A DNA stretch of 64,000 nt, from contig NZ_FIZY01000005.1 in the NCBI RefSeq assembly GCF_900060185.1, positions 1 through 64,000 of the forward strand. Reading direction: 5' to 3'. Shown in pieces: positions 27,327-36,115 of this stretch. A program made the translations under genes and the position numbers. The stretch is from Grimontia marina. GTDB taxonomy: Bacteria; Pseudomonadota; Gammaproteobacteria; Enterobacterales; Vibrionaceae. Under the pieces are notes generated by a model, which saw nothing but the letters and a program-made list of their open reading frames with translations, was not told where the DNA came from and did not search any database. The stretch's first letter is position 1. Each line of letters starts with the position of its first letter.

Positions 27327-27837
27327 ATTGGGCCTCGTTGACATTGGGTGTCGATTGTAGCCCTTTTTGTACGAAATCTGCCAATGTAAATAGTGCCTGG
27401 CGCAATCCAGAAGGCAGTGAATCCAAGTCGACGCTATCCATCAGGTTTTTCACTTCCAGTCCCAGTTCAGTATCGCCTTCGATCAATAATCGACGCTGGA
27501 AGAACAGAGTGTCTGGATCTTCCTTGCGTGCTGCGATGAGGATCAGATCATTGAGGTCACCGCTAAATCGCACATCTGCATTGTCGATATGGCTACGTAC
27601 CATCAGTTTTTCATCTTCAAAGCTGATAAAGCTCTTCATATCAATATCGCGAACATGCACTTCGAGCCAGCGGTTTTCGAGAAACTCAAACTCACCATCA
27701 TCCAAAGCTTCATGGAAAACGTGCTTCAACGTTTCAAGCATCACTTTTTGCTGAATAGAAGCAGGAAGGAGCTTAACAGGAAAGCGCAGAAAATTAGGTG
27801 CCTGCTGCACCAGCGTTGCATGGAGTTTGTCGAACAA
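27310..27837 (-). CDS. ubiT: Anaerobic ubiquinone biosynthesis accessory factor UbiT (SCP2 domain)
   Basis: UbiT (YhbT) is a lipid-binding SCP2-type protein needed with UbiU and UbiV to make ubiquinone without oxygen. The strongly conserved core is visible: FRFPVKLLP near the start, the segment from ALDDGEFEFLE to VHVRDID, then AARKEDPDTLFFQRRLLIEGDTELG. I place the start at a TTG giving a 175-residue protein, the family length (174 in E. coli) and alignment (LFDKL beside E. coli MLDKL). An ATG 23 codons upstream is possible. ubiU and ubiV lie 2.4 kb away, with rocS between. Confidence 0.88.
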   Translation of the reverse strand: MFDKLHATLVQQAPNFLRFPVKLLPASIQQKVMLETLKHVFHEALDDGEFEFLENRWLEVHVRDIDMKSFISFEDEKLMVRSHIDNADVRFSGDLNDLILIAARKEDPDTLFFQRRLLIEGDTELGLEVKNLMDSVDLDSLPSGLRQALFTLADFVQKGLQSTPNVNEAQYAHKI

Positions 27838-28035
27838 AGTGGTGTTCCAATATGAATAAGCCAAAAGTAATCGACATTTTATGACACTGCTCGCGTGTTT
27901 TTTCATGCCCTGAGTCAAAAAACAAAGCTCTTTCCCATAAAGGTTTAACGTTATGCTCTCACATTATATAGTGTTGTCTCAATTATGGAGTTTAATTTAG
28001 ATAAAGCTTTACGAGCTACAATGTATGGTGCCTAA

Positions 28036-30081
28036 ATGCCAGTTGAGCAGTTGACCTATTGGTTTTCACGTCTTACTCAAAACAGTCCATTTCTCTTTGC
28101 CGTTCTCGATAAAAATCACCAATACCTCTGGGTGAGCCAGCGCTATTGTGAAATCAGCGGTCTGGATCAAGAAGAACTGGTGGGAAAACAGGATAGGGAA
28201 ATTCTTGGCTCCAATTTTTATGAAGCACTAAAGCCTCACTATATGCGAGCTTTTAATGGCGAAGCGTCGGAAGGTGAGATCATATTGAATGATGGTGTTC
28301 ATGATTCGAGCTTCCACTTCAGCGTCACGCCACTGACCAATAGCGAATGGGCAGATGGCGCTGTGATTTTCCATGCTGCTGATACCTCAGAGCGACAGGT
28401 ACTCACCAGCGCCTTGGAATCATCAGAAAGCCGTTTTGACAACCTTTGTCAGTTGGTTGGCGATGGGTGTTGCGTGCTGGACGGCGGTATCATTCTGAGT
28501 GCTAACCACCATGCGGTGAAACTTCTGGGATTCGACAACCAGAATGAAATTCTTGGCGAGGACATCGAAAACCTTTTGGTGCCACCGGTGAAAGGGCAAT
28601 CTGTTTTCACTTCATTGACCTTGCTAAAGCCAGGTCAACAACTGGTTTGCCAGACAAAAGGCGCTGGCGACAATCTGGCACCAATTAATATTTCTTACGG
28701 CTCGATCAGCCTGCTTGGCGGCAGTGGTGCTCTCATTACGCTCTCCCGCACGGGGGTAGTCTCCGATCACAAGCAAACCATCGAGAAGCTGGCACAGTTT
28801 GATGCTCTAACCGGACTTTACAATCGCCATGGTTTCTCACGACGCCTGGAGCAGCTCATCAAAAGCAATACGCCGCTTCTGATGTTCTATCTTGATGTTG
28901 ACAATTTCAAAAATATCAACGACTCCCTCGGACACCACATTGGTGACCGCGTCTTGCAGGACATCGCACAACGTCTCCGTAAACAACTTCCTTCCGATAC
29001 TATTTTAGGTCACCTTGGCGGCGATGAATTCGCGGTTTTACTCCCCGAGCCAAGTAGCCCTGACGTTGCTGAAGAACTGTCACAGTGCGTCGTAGACGTC
29101 ATTAGTCAGCCGTTCGACCTCTACCATTTCAGTAAGTACCTCGCCTGCTCTATTGGGATGGTGAAATTCCCAGGTGACGGTAAGGATGCGCGCAGCCTGC
29201 TTCAGAATGCCGATACCGCGATGTACGAAGCCAAAGAACAAGGCCGCAACCGCATAGTGACCTACAACCAGCACATGAACAAAGAAGCGCGCATGCGTTT
29301 ATGGCTGGAAATTGAGCTCCAAAAAGCGCTGCAAAACAATGGGCTGGAAGTCTGGTACCAACCCAAGGTCAACGCCAAAGACTACACCATCAATGGTGCT
29401 GAAGCGCTGGTGCGCTGGAAACACCCAGTGGAGGGTTACATCAGCCCAGGGCGCTTTATTCCAGTCGCTGAGCGCTCCGGTATGATTGAGCTGCTGGGTC
29501 GCAATGTGATGCGAGAAGTCTTCCAAACCGTCCGTCGCTGGCAAAATATGAAAGTACTGCCGGGCCGAGTGGCCATCAACCTGTCACCACAGCAGTTTCG
29601 TAACCCGAACCTAACCTCGCACATGAAAAAGCTGCAAGCAGCAACCCAAACCGATCCGTCACTGATCACTTTCGAGCTGACAGAAAGTGCGGTGATGAAC
29701 GATGGCGAGCATGCGATCCAGATGCTGAATGCCATCAAGGAGCTGGGCTTCTCACTGTCGATTGATGATTTTGGTACCGGCTACTCCTCTCTGTCATATC
29801 TTGCCAAGTTCCCGCTTGATGAGATTAAGATTGACCGCGCATTTATCTGCGATATGGAGACCTTCCCCAAGCAGGTTACCTTGATTGAAAATATCATCAA
29901 TCTGGGCCGCTCGCTGAACATGTCCGTGGTGGCGGAAGGTGTGGAATCCGGTAAGCAGGCCAGTGTGCTTGCCAATCTGAAGTGCGACACGATTCAGGGG
30001 TTTCACTTCTATAAACCGATGCCACGTGAAGAATTTGAAGCCTTACTGATTAATAACCGCAAAGCGAAAATCGCGTCTTAA
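28036..30081 (+). CDS. rocS: PAS-GGDEF-EAL cyclic di-GMP protein, RocS-like
   Basis: A 681-residue soluble protein. A PAS domain (about 8-125) and a second PAS-like region (about 130-240) precede a GGDEF domain with intact GGDEF (328-332) but no RxxD inhibitory site. An EAL domain with EALVRW (456-461), ELTES and DDFGTG (577-582) follows. The phosphodiesterase site is complete, so breakdown of c-di-GMP is the likely main activity, with GTP or the cyclase site perhaps regulatory. V. cholerae rocS (VC0653), known for colony rugosity and motility effects, sits next to ubiU in the same way; the symbol rests on that synteny. I see only a weak ribosome-binding site before the ATG. Confidence 0.88.
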   Translation: MPVEQLTYWFSRLTQNSPFLFAVLDKNHQYLWVSQRYCEISGLDQEELVGKQDREILGSNFYEALKPHYMRAFNGEASEGEIILNDGVHDSSFHFSVTPLTNSEWADGAVIFHAADTSERQVLTSALESSESRFDNLCQLVGDGCCVLDGGIILSANHHAVKLLGFDNQNEILGEDIENLLVPPVKGQSVFTSLTLLKPGQQLVCQTKGAGDNLAPINISYGSISLLGGSGALITLSRTGVVSDHKQTIEKLAQFDALTGLYNRHGFSRRLEQLIKSNTPLLMFYLDVDNFKNINDSLGHHIGDRVLQDIAQRLRKQLPSDTILGHLGGDEFAVLLPEPSSPDVAEELSQCVVDVISQPFDLYHFSKYLACSIGMVKFPGDGKDARSLLQNADTAMYEAKEQGRNRIVTYNQHMNKEARMRLWLEIELQKALQNNGLEVWYQPKVNAKDYTINGAEALVRWKHPVEGYISPGRFIPVAERSGMIELLGRNVMREVFQTVRRWQNMKVLPGRVAINLSPQQFRNPNLTSHMKKLQAATQTDPSLITFELTESAVMNDGEHAIQMLNAIKELGFSLSIDDFGTGYSSLSYLAKFPLDEIKIDRAFICDMETFPKQVTLIENIINLGRSLNMSVVAEGVESGKQASVLANLKCDTIQGFHFYKPMPREEFEALLINNRKAKIAS

Positions 30082-30106
30082 CAACGCGGAAAAAAACAAA
30101 TACCAC

Positions 30107-30131
30107 AGAGGCGCCATTGGCGCCTCTTTCT
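30107..30131 (+). terminator. rocS terminator
   Basis: AGAGGCGCC and GGCGCCTCT form a perfect 9-bp stem with an ATT loop and a TTCT tail, 26 bases after the stop codon. Confidence 0.8.
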
Positions 30132-30271
30132 ATCTCTCGTCCGTTTGTTGGCGCTAACCTGCCTTACATCAAAACCCTCTCCCCCAACTCTGCCTACAAT
30201 TCAGGGCTTATCAAGACCATCACCCGAAACAGTAACCAGCCTGATGCTGACCACACAATGTGGGGAGAAAT

Positions 30272-31267
30272 ATGGAATTGCTTTGCCCAGCAGGTAACCT
30301 TCCTGCTCTGAAAACCGCCATCGATAATGGTGCGGATGCGGTATACATTGGATTTAAAGACGGCACCAATGCCCGTCACTTTGCAGGTCTGAACTTTGAC
30401 GGAAAGAAGCTGGAAAAAGCCGTTTCTTACGTTCACGACCGCAAGAAACATATCCATGTTGCGCTTAACACTTTTGCGCATCCTGATGGCTTTCATCGCT
30501 GGATAGATGCGGTGGATGCTGCGGTGGATCTTGGCGTTGATGCACTGATCATCGCCGATCTTGCTGTACTTGATTACGCCGCCACCAAACATCCTGACAT
30601 GGAAATTCACCTATCGGTACAGGCATCAGCCACCAACAGTGCCGCCATCCAATTCTATAAAGATCACTTCAATGTTAAGCGGGTTGTGTTGCCACGCGTG
30701 CTTTCCATGCATCAGGTAAAACAACTGTCTCGCACCACAGACGTGGATTTGGAAGTGTTCGCGTTCGGCAGCTTGTGCATCATGTCAGAGGGGCGCTGCT
30801 ACCTATCCTCCTACCTGACAGGTGAATCGCCGAACACCGTCGGCGCATGTTCACCCGCTAAATACGTTCGCTGGCAGGAAACCGCGGAAGGCTTAGAATC
30901 GCGTCTGAATGATATTCTGATCGATCGTTACCAAACCGGTGAAAACGCAGGCTACCCTACGCTGTGTAAAGGCCGTTTTGTCACCAACGGTGAGCCCTTC
31001 CACGCGCTGGAAGAGCCCACCAGCCTAAACACCCTGTCGATTCTGCCTGACCTGTTTGAAGCAAACATCGCGTCAGTGAAAATCGAAGGCCGTCAGCGCA
31101 GCCCTGCCTATGTTGAGCAGGTCACCCGCACTTGGCGTCAGGCTATCGACAGCTATCAACGCAATCCGAGCAGTTATCAGGTGCAGCCTCAATGGAACCA
31201 GTGCCTGGACAGCGTTTCCGAAGGTGCACAGACCACCCTTGGCGCTTATCACCGTAAATGGCAGTAA
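30272..31267 (+). CDS. ubiU: Anaerobic ubiquinone hydroxylation protein UbiU (peptidase U32 family)
   Basis: UbiU (YhbU) forms a heterodimer with UbiV, and both carry [4Fe-4S] clusters. The complex supports oxygen-independent ring hydroxylation with prephenate as hydroxyl donor. The 331-residue protein has the four cluster cysteines at exactly the E. coli positions: Cys169, Cys176, Cys193 and Cys232. The U32 signature EVFAFGSLCIMSEGRCYLSS is intact. The ATG giving MELLCPAGNLPAL follows GGGGAGAAA. ubiV starts 12 bases after the stop codon. Confidence 0.95.
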   Translation: MELLCPAGNLPALKTAIDNGADAVYIGFKDGTNARHFAGLNFDGKKLEKAVSYVHDRKKHIHVALNTFAHPDGFHRWIDAVDAAVDLGVDALIIADLAVLDYAATKHPDMEIHLSVQASATNSAAIQFYKDHFNVKRVVLPRVLSMHQVKQLSRTTDVDLEVFAFGSLCIMSEGRCYLSSYLTGESPNTVGACSPAKYVRWQETAEGLESRLNDILIDRYQTGENAGYPTLCKGRFVTNGEPFHALEEPTSLNTLSILPDLFEANIASVKIEGRQRSPAYVEQVTRTWRQAIDSYQRNPSSYQVQPQWNQCLDSVSEGAQTTLGAYHRKWQ

Positions 31268-31278
31268 AGGAGACTCCT

Positions 31279-32145
31279 ATGAAATACTCACTTGGCCCAC
31301 TCCTCTACTTCTGGCAAAAAAACCATGTTGAAACCTTCTATCAAAAAGCAGTGATGAGCGATGCCGACATCATTTATCTTGGTGAAACAGTATGCTCCAA
31401 GCGACGTGAGATTCGCCCCGCAGACTGGATGAACTTGGCTCGCGAGCTGGCATCCAGCGGCAAACAAGTCGCACTTTCCACCATGGCGCTGCTGGAAGCG
31501 CCAAGTGAAGTAAAAGTGATGCAGACCTACATCGACAATGGTGAATTCATTGTTGAAGCCAATGATGTCTCTGCCATACAACTGGCCTATGAAAAAGGTC
31601 TTTCCTTTGTCGCAGGGCCTGCACTTAACCTTTATAACGCACAGGCACTTCAAGTGATGCTGAAAAAAGGTATGACCCGCTGGTGTATGCCTGTTGAGTT
31701 ATCACGCGAATGGCTGCACAAAGTGCTGACGGAAGCTGAGACGATGGGGATTCGCGATAAATTTGAGGTGGAAGTTTTCTCTTACGGCAATCTGCCACTG
31801 GCCTATTCCGCCCGCTGTTTCAGCGCACGTGCTGAGAACCGTCCAAAGGATAAATGCGAGACCTGCTGTATCAATTATCCGCAAGGTCTTGAAGTAAAAA
31901 GTCAGGAAAACCAGTCTTTGTTTACCCTGAACGGTATCCAGACCCAGTCCGGCTATTGCTATGACCTGAGCGCAGATACTGCATCGATGGAAGGCTTGGT
32001 GGATGTCGTTCGCATCAGTCCGCAAAGCGAAGCAACGCTGGACGTGCTTGCTGGCTTTAAACGTGGAGAGTCAGGCTTTGCACCGAAAAGTCACTTCTGC
32101 AATGGTTACTGGCACAGTATTGAAGGGATGGCGACACAGCTTTAA
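31279..32145 (+). CDS. ubiV: Anaerobic ubiquinone hydroxylation protein UbiV (peptidase U32 family)
   Basis: The 288-residue partner of UbiU. The [4Fe-4S] ligands are recognisable at Cys39 (GETVCSKRR), Cys179 (SARCFSARAENRP) and the CETCC group near 192-196, matching the E. coli positions within one residue. The start is the ATG giving MKYSLGPLLYFW, after AAAGGAGA. It is cotranscribed with ubiU and followed by a terminator facing nlpI. Together with ubiT it implies that the organism makes ubiquinone during anaerobic growth. Confidence 0.94.
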   Translation: MKYSLGPLLYFWQKNHVETFYQKAVMSDADIIYLGETVCSKRREIRPADWMNLARELASSGKQVALSTMALLEAPSEVKVMQTYIDNGEFIVEANDVSAIQLAYEKGLSFVAGPALNLYNAQALQVMLKKGMTRWCMPVELSREWLHKVLTEAETMGIRDKFEVEVFSYGNLPLAYSARCFSARAENRPKDKCETCCINYPQGLEVKSQENQSLFTLNGIQTQSGYCYDLSADTASMEGLVDVVRISPQSEATLDVLAGFKRGESGFAPKSHFCNGYWHSIEGMATQL

Positions 32146-32163
32146 GCCGCCTGCAAAAACGAA

Positions 32164-32187
32164 GAAGCCGCAAACGCGGCTTTTCTT
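32164..32187. terminator. Terminator between convergent ubiV and nlpI
   Basis: AAGCCGC and GCGGCTT pair around AAAC, followed by TTCTTTG on the plus strand. It lies about 20 bases after ubiV. Confidence 0.75.
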
Positions 32188-32200
32188 TGTCTAACAACTA

Positions 32201-33106
32201 TCATGAAGATGGCGGGTGACTCAGATCGTAAGCGATACGGCTCAACTCCAACATGGAGTAGCGGTGCTCAACGAAATCATACACATTGCCAGACATTGCC
32301 AGCTTATAAAGGGCCACGGCAGAGTTGATATCTCCCTGCGCCTGATAACGCTTGGCGAGGTAGAAGTAACCTTCACAGAGTCTTTCCGCGAGCTGGGCAT
32401 TGTCGGTGCTGGTATTCATCACTTCACGGAAGAAAGCATCTTCACTGATGTCGTCCAGGTACATTCTTGCCAGCAACCACCCCCAATCAAGTTTGTCTGA
32501 GTGATCATAACGCGCTTTCAGCCCTTGCTGCGCTTTTTCCTGACCATCTTTTTCCAACTCGGCGAGGTATAGCCACAATGCGCGATAGGCGTCATTCTCG
32601 TTATCAGTGTAATGCTTGAGCAGATCGCGGACAGCCAGTTCGTAACGACCACCGTAATACAAAGCAATACCACGGTTCCGCTCAGCAGACTGGTGCTGCT
32701 CGTTCAGTTCAAGGCTGGAGTCGAAAGCTTCATAGGCGGCGTCATACATGCCGCTTTGGGTGAAATAGACACCTAGGATGTTAAACACATCCGGCTGGGC
32801 TGGGTTATAGGAAAGTGAACGGTTGAAATCCAGACGAGCCAGATCACGAAGACCCAGACTGTCATTGATCAGTCCACGCTCGTAGAAAAGCTGTGCCCTG
32901 TCTTTTTCAGTTAAATCATCACGCAGTAAAATCTGGTCAATTCGCGCCAGCTGCACTTCCTGCTGCGTGGTTGGCTGCAGTGGTACCGCCATTGGCAGCA
33001 TGTGCCAAGGCTGGTTATTATTCACCGAATTGCCCGAGGTCGCACAGCCTGATAACAGCAGTACAGAGCCTAGAACCGTCAGTGGCAGCCAGTTAAGTTT
33101 TCGCAT
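32201..33106 (-). CDS. nlpI: Lipoprotein NlpI (TPR repeat)
   Basis: NlpI is an outer-membrane lipoprotein that recruits peptidoglycan hydrolases and the protease Prc. The 301-residue protein has a lipobox LLLSGC (Cys21) and a series of tetratricopeptide repeats (for example AQLFYERGLINDSLGLRDLA and PDVFNILGVYFTQSG) from about 60 to 280. Length is close to E. coli NlpI (294). I start it at MRKLNWLPLT, preceded by GGAGAGAAG, rather than eight codons upstream. It follows pnp, as in E. coli. Confidence 0.94.
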   Translation of the reverse strand: MRKLNWLPLTVLGSVLLLSGCATSGNSVNNNQPWHMLPMAVPLQPTTQQEVQLARIDQILLRDDLTEKDRAQLFYERGLINDSLGLRDLARLDFNRSLSYNPAQPDVFNILGVYFTQSGMYDAAYEAFDSSLELNEQHQSAERNRGIALYYGGRYELAVRDLLKHYTDNENDAYRALWLYLAELEKDGQEKAQQGLKARYDHSDKLDWGWLLARMYLDDISEDAFFREVMNTSTDNAQLAERLCEGYFYLAKRYQAQGDINSAVALYKLAMSGNVYDFVEHRYSMLELSRIAYDLSHPPSS

Positions 33107-33129
33107 TCGCGCTTCTCTCCTGAAAAACA

Positions 33130-33153
33130 AAAAGGGGGCATAGCCCCCTTTGT
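33130..33153 (-). terminator. pnp terminator
   Basis: On the minus strand AAAGGGGGC and GCCCCCTTT form a GC-rich stem with a TAT-type loop, followed by TTGTTTTTC. It separates pnp from nlpI. Confidence 0.8.
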
Positions 33154-33184
33154 TATACCGTGTTTCACGCTAAAGCGTAAACCG

Positions 33185-35314
33185 TTATGCGTCAGCTTCT
33201 GGCTGTGCGTCAGTTTCCGAAGCATCTGGCGCTTGCTCTACCGCTTCTTTCATTGACAGACGGATACGACCCTGACGGTCGATTTCCAGAACCTTAACCT
33301 GTACTTCCTGACCCATTTCAACGTAGTCAGACACTTTCTCGATGCGCTTATCAGCCACTTGAGAAATGTGTACCAGGCCTTCTTTGGTACCGATAACAGA
33401 CACGAAGCAACCGAAATCTACGATACGGGTGACTTTACCGGTGTAGATACGACCTACTTCCACTTCTGCAGTCAGCGCTTCGATGCGCGCGATAGCCGCT
33501 TTCGCTTTCTCGCCGTCGGTTGCTGCGATCTTCACAGTACCGTCGTCTTCGATTTCGATTGTGGTTTCAGTTTCTTCAGTCAGCGCACGGATAACCGCAC
33601 CGCCTTTACCGATAACATCTTTGATCTTCTCTGGGTTGATCTTGATGGTATGGATACGTGGTGCGAACTCAGAGATATCGTCACGTGCAGAAGAAATAGC
33701 CTGATCCATCACGCTCAGGATGTGTAGACGCGCACCTTTTGCTTGGTTCAGAGCGATCTGCATGATCTCCTTGGTGATACCTTCGATCTTGATGTCCATC
33801 TGCAGGGCAGTTACACCGTCGTCAGTACCTGCTACTTTGAAGTCCATGTCGCCCAGGTGGTCTTCGTCACCCAGAATGTCAGACAGAACAACAAAGTCTT
33901 CGCCTTCTTTCACAAGACCCATCGCGATACCCGCAACAGATTTCTTGATTGGCACACCTGCGTCCATCAGCGCCAGCGATGAACCACAAACAGAAGCCAT
34001 TGAAGAAGAACCGTTAGATTCAGTGATTTCAGATACTACGCGAACTGTATACGGGAACTCTTCCTGAGATGGCATCACTGATTGGATACCACGCTTCGCC
34101 AGTTTACCGTGGCCGATTTCGCGACGTTTAGGAGAACCAACAAAGCCGGTCTCACCTACACAGTACGGAGGGAAGTTGTAGTGGAACAGGAAGTTATCTG
34201 TTGTTTCACCAGTGATTGAGTCGATGATTTGCGCATCACGCTGAGTACCCAGAGTTGCCGTTACCAGCGCCTGGGTTTCACCACGGGTGAACAGAGAAGA
34301 ACCGTGGGTACGTGGCAGAACGCCAGTACGAACGTCCAATGCACGAACCATGTCTTTCTCACGGCCGTCGATACGTGGTTCGCCAGCAATGATACGGCTA
34401 CGTACTACGTTCTTCTCAAGGCTGTAAAGCATGCCTTGGATTTCACGTGCGTCCAGCGTCTCGTCTTGCTCAAGCAGTTGCTCTTTCACGCTTGACTTGA
34501 TTTCGCCAACACGGTCGTAACGCGCCATTTTCTCAGTGATTTGGTACGCTTCGGTGAATTGTGCCTCAGCCAGTTCAGCAACACGCGCTTTCAGCTCAGT
34601 GTTTACTTCTGGTGCAGTCCAATCCCAAGCTGGAGTAGCAACTTCTGCTGCGAACTCGTTAATAGCCTGAATAACCACTTGCTGTTGATCGTGACCGAAC
34701 ACAACCGCTTGCAGCATTTGCTCTTCAGACAGACGGTCAGCTTCTGATTCAACCATCAGAACTGCGCCTTCAGTACCAGCAACAACCAGATCCAGACGGC
34801 TGTTCTCAAGCTCAGTGTTGCTTGGGTTCAGTACCAACTCATCGTTGATGAAACCAACGCGCGCAGCACCGATTGGGCCGTTAAATGGGATACCAGAAAT
34901 CGCCAGCGCCGCAGAAGTACCAATCATGGTCACGATGTCTGGGCTAACGTTCGGGTTTACAGAAACCACAGTCGCGATAACCTGCACTTCGTTTTTGAAG
35001 TTGTCAGGGAACAGCGGACGAATTGGACGGTCGATCAGACGTGCTGTCAGGGTTTCGCCTTCAGAAGGACGACCTTCACGCTTGAAGAAACCACCTGGGA
35101 TTTTACCTGCCGCGTAAGTACGCTCTTGGTAGTTCACAGTCAGAGGGAAGAAGTCTTGACCTTCAACCGCTTCTTTTTTACCAACAACAGAAACGAATAC
35201 CGAAGTATCGTCCATGCTAACCATAACTGCAGCAGTCGCCTGGCGAGCCATTACGCCAGTTTCCAAAGTCACGGTGTGGTTACCGTACTGGAACGTTTTT
35301 ACGATTGGATTCAC
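33185..35314 (-). CDS. pnp: Polynucleotide phosphorylase
   Basis: PNPase is the trimeric 3'-5' phosphorolytic exoribonuclease, a partner of RNase E in the degradosome. The 709-residue protein has both RNase PH-like halves ([22 protein letters not shown] in the first, [21 protein letters not shown] in the second). A KH domain ([16 protein letters not shown]) and an S1 domain ([20 protein letters not shown]) follow, then a short acidic tail. All parts are intact. A long leader with an RNase III-type hairpin lies upstream, so autoregulation as in E. coli is likely. Confidence 0.98.
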   Translation of the reverse strand: MNPIVKTFQYGNHTVTLETGVMARQATAAVMVSMDDTSVFVSVVGKKEAVEGQDFFPLTVNYQERTYAAGKIPGGFFKREGRPSEGETLTARLIDRPIRPLFPDNFKNEVQVIATVVSVNPNVSPDIVTMIGTSAALAISGIPFNGPIGAARVGFINDELVLNPSNTELENSRLDLVVAGTEGAVLMVESEADRLSEEQMLQAVVFGHDQQQVVIQAINEFAAEVATPAWDWTAPEVNTELKARVAELAEAQFTEAYQITEKMARYDRVGEIKSSVKEQLLEQDETLDAREIQGMLYSLEKNVVRSRIIAGEPRIDGREKDMVRALDVRTGVLPRTHGSSLFTRGETQALVTATLGTQRDAQIIDSITGETTDNFLFHYNFPPYCVGETGFVGSPKRREIGHGKLAKRGIQSVMPSQEEFPYTVRVVSEITESNGSSSMASVCGSSLALMDAGVPIKKSVAGIAMGLVKEGEDFVVLSDILGDEDHLGDMDFKVAGTDDGVTALQMDIKIEGITKEIMQIALNQAKGARLHILSVMDQAISSARDDISEFAPRIHTIKINPEKIKDVIGKGGAVIRALTEETETTIEIEDDGTVKIAATDGEKAKAAIARIEALTAEVEVGRIYTGKVTRIVDFGCFVSVIGTKEGLVHISQVADKRIEKVSDYVEMGQEVQVKVLEIDRQGRIRLSMKEAVEQAPDASETDAQPEADA

Positions 35315-35379
35315 GAGAGATTCCTTGTAGTTGTGCGCGAATACGCGCGGTTTTACTTTTCTTTCAAAGGTCTCACCAA

Positions 35380-35435
35380 TCGCGACTAATGAGAAAGTTT
35401 TCGCCTTGGCTGGAAAGCTTTCTCAATAGTCGCGA
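35380..35435 (-). promoter_or_regulatory. Long hairpin in the pnp 5' leader, probable RNase III target
   Basis: The arms at 35380-35397 (TCGCGACTAATGAGAAAG) and 35418-35435 (CTTTCTCAATAGTCGCGA) pair over 18 positions with one A-A mismatch around a 20-base loop. In E. coli, RNase III cuts a leader stem of this sort and PNPase then removes the duplex, which exposes pnp mRNA to decay. The structure is seen directly; the processing is inferred. Confidence 0.8.
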
Positions 35436-35481
35436 CCTGATGGTCGACTTCGTTGACTGTGAGTCCGATGAAAGCGCCAAC

Positions 35482-35510
35482 ATTATACACGGCTACACGA
35501 TGAACGGTAA
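35482..35510 (-). promoter_or_regulatory. pnp promoter candidate
   Basis: A perfect -10 TATAAT (35482-35487) on the minus strand lies upstream of the leader hairpin. The -35 at 17 bases (TTACCG) is weak. Read-through from rpsO probably contributes too. Confidence 0.5.
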
Positions 35511-35657
35511 CGTGAGACCGTAAGTTTCGTGCGTAAATGCCACAAAAATCTACGGATGTTGAAGGTTTATCCGCAATCGCCCTTTTAGGCATTGTGAGGA
35601 GAGCGCACCGAAGGCTAAGCCTAGTCGAAGGGAGGAGGTTTCGGGGAGCAAAAACGA

Positions 35658-35683
35658 GAAAAGGAGCCACAAGGGCTCCTTTT
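35658..35683 (-). terminator. rpsO terminator
   Basis: AAAAGGAGCC and GGCTCCTTTT form a stem with a four-base loop 32 bases after rpsO. The T run is short, allowing some read-through into pnp. Confidence 0.8.
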
Positions 35684-35714
35684 CGGAATGCGATACTTAA
35701 AAGCCAGAGGCTTA

Positions 35715-35984
35715 TTAGCGGCGCAGACCCAGACGCTTGATCAGCTCCAGGTAACGGTCAGCATCTTTACCTTTCAGGTAGTCAAGAAGCTTACGACGGC
35801 GAGAAACCATGCGCAGCAGACCGCGACGGCTGTGGTGGTCACCTTTGTGCTCAGCGAAGTGGCCTTGCAGGTGGTTGATAGAAGCAGTCAGCAGAGCTAC
35901 TTGTACTTCTGGAGAACCAGTATCGTTTGCGCCTTGCGCGTATTCAGCAACGATTTCTGCTTTAGTTTCTGCATTCAGAGACAT
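35715..35984 (-). CDS. rpsO: 30S ribosomal protein S15
   Basis: S15 is a primary binder of 16S rRNA helices 20-22 in the central domain and represses its own mRNA. The 89-residue protein shows the conserved [13 protein letters not shown], the segment [19 protein letters not shown], and [10 protein letters not shown], with the usual length. A good sigma-70 promoter lies about 75 bases upstream. Order rpsO-pnp is the standard one. Confidence 0.98.
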   Translation of the reverse strand: MSLNAETKAEIVAEYAQGANDTGSPEVQVALLTASINHLQGHFAEHKGDHHSRRGLLRMVSRRRKLLDYLKGKDADRYLELIKRLGLRR

Positions 35985-36058
35985 AGTCTTTTCCTAAATG
36001 TAAAAGGTTTTAATTTGTGTCAGCCAATCTCTGATTCAGCCGACACCCGAGGCGGCGA

Positions 36059-36087
36059 ATTCTACAGCGATTCCCAACATAAGGCAA
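36059..36087 (-). promoter_or_regulatory. rpsO promoter
   Basis: TTGCCT (36082-36087) and TAGAAT (36059-36064) are separated by 17 bases on the minus strand, between truB and rpsO. Spacing and position are ideal. Confidence 0.7.
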
Positions 36088-36115
36088 CCGCCGCAGGCTT
36101 CATCACGCCATAAAT

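Larger units (their letters stand above)
35315..35714. other. pnp leader and pnp-rpsO intergenic region
   Basis: Reading on the minus strand from rpsO it contains the rpsO terminator, an unassigned stretch of about 140 bases (35517-35657), a pnp promoter candidate and the long pnp leader hairpin. The unassigned stretch has no convincing gene. The E. coli sRNA SraG comes from the corresponding interval, but I see no sequence resemblance that I can vouch for. Confidence 0.7.
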
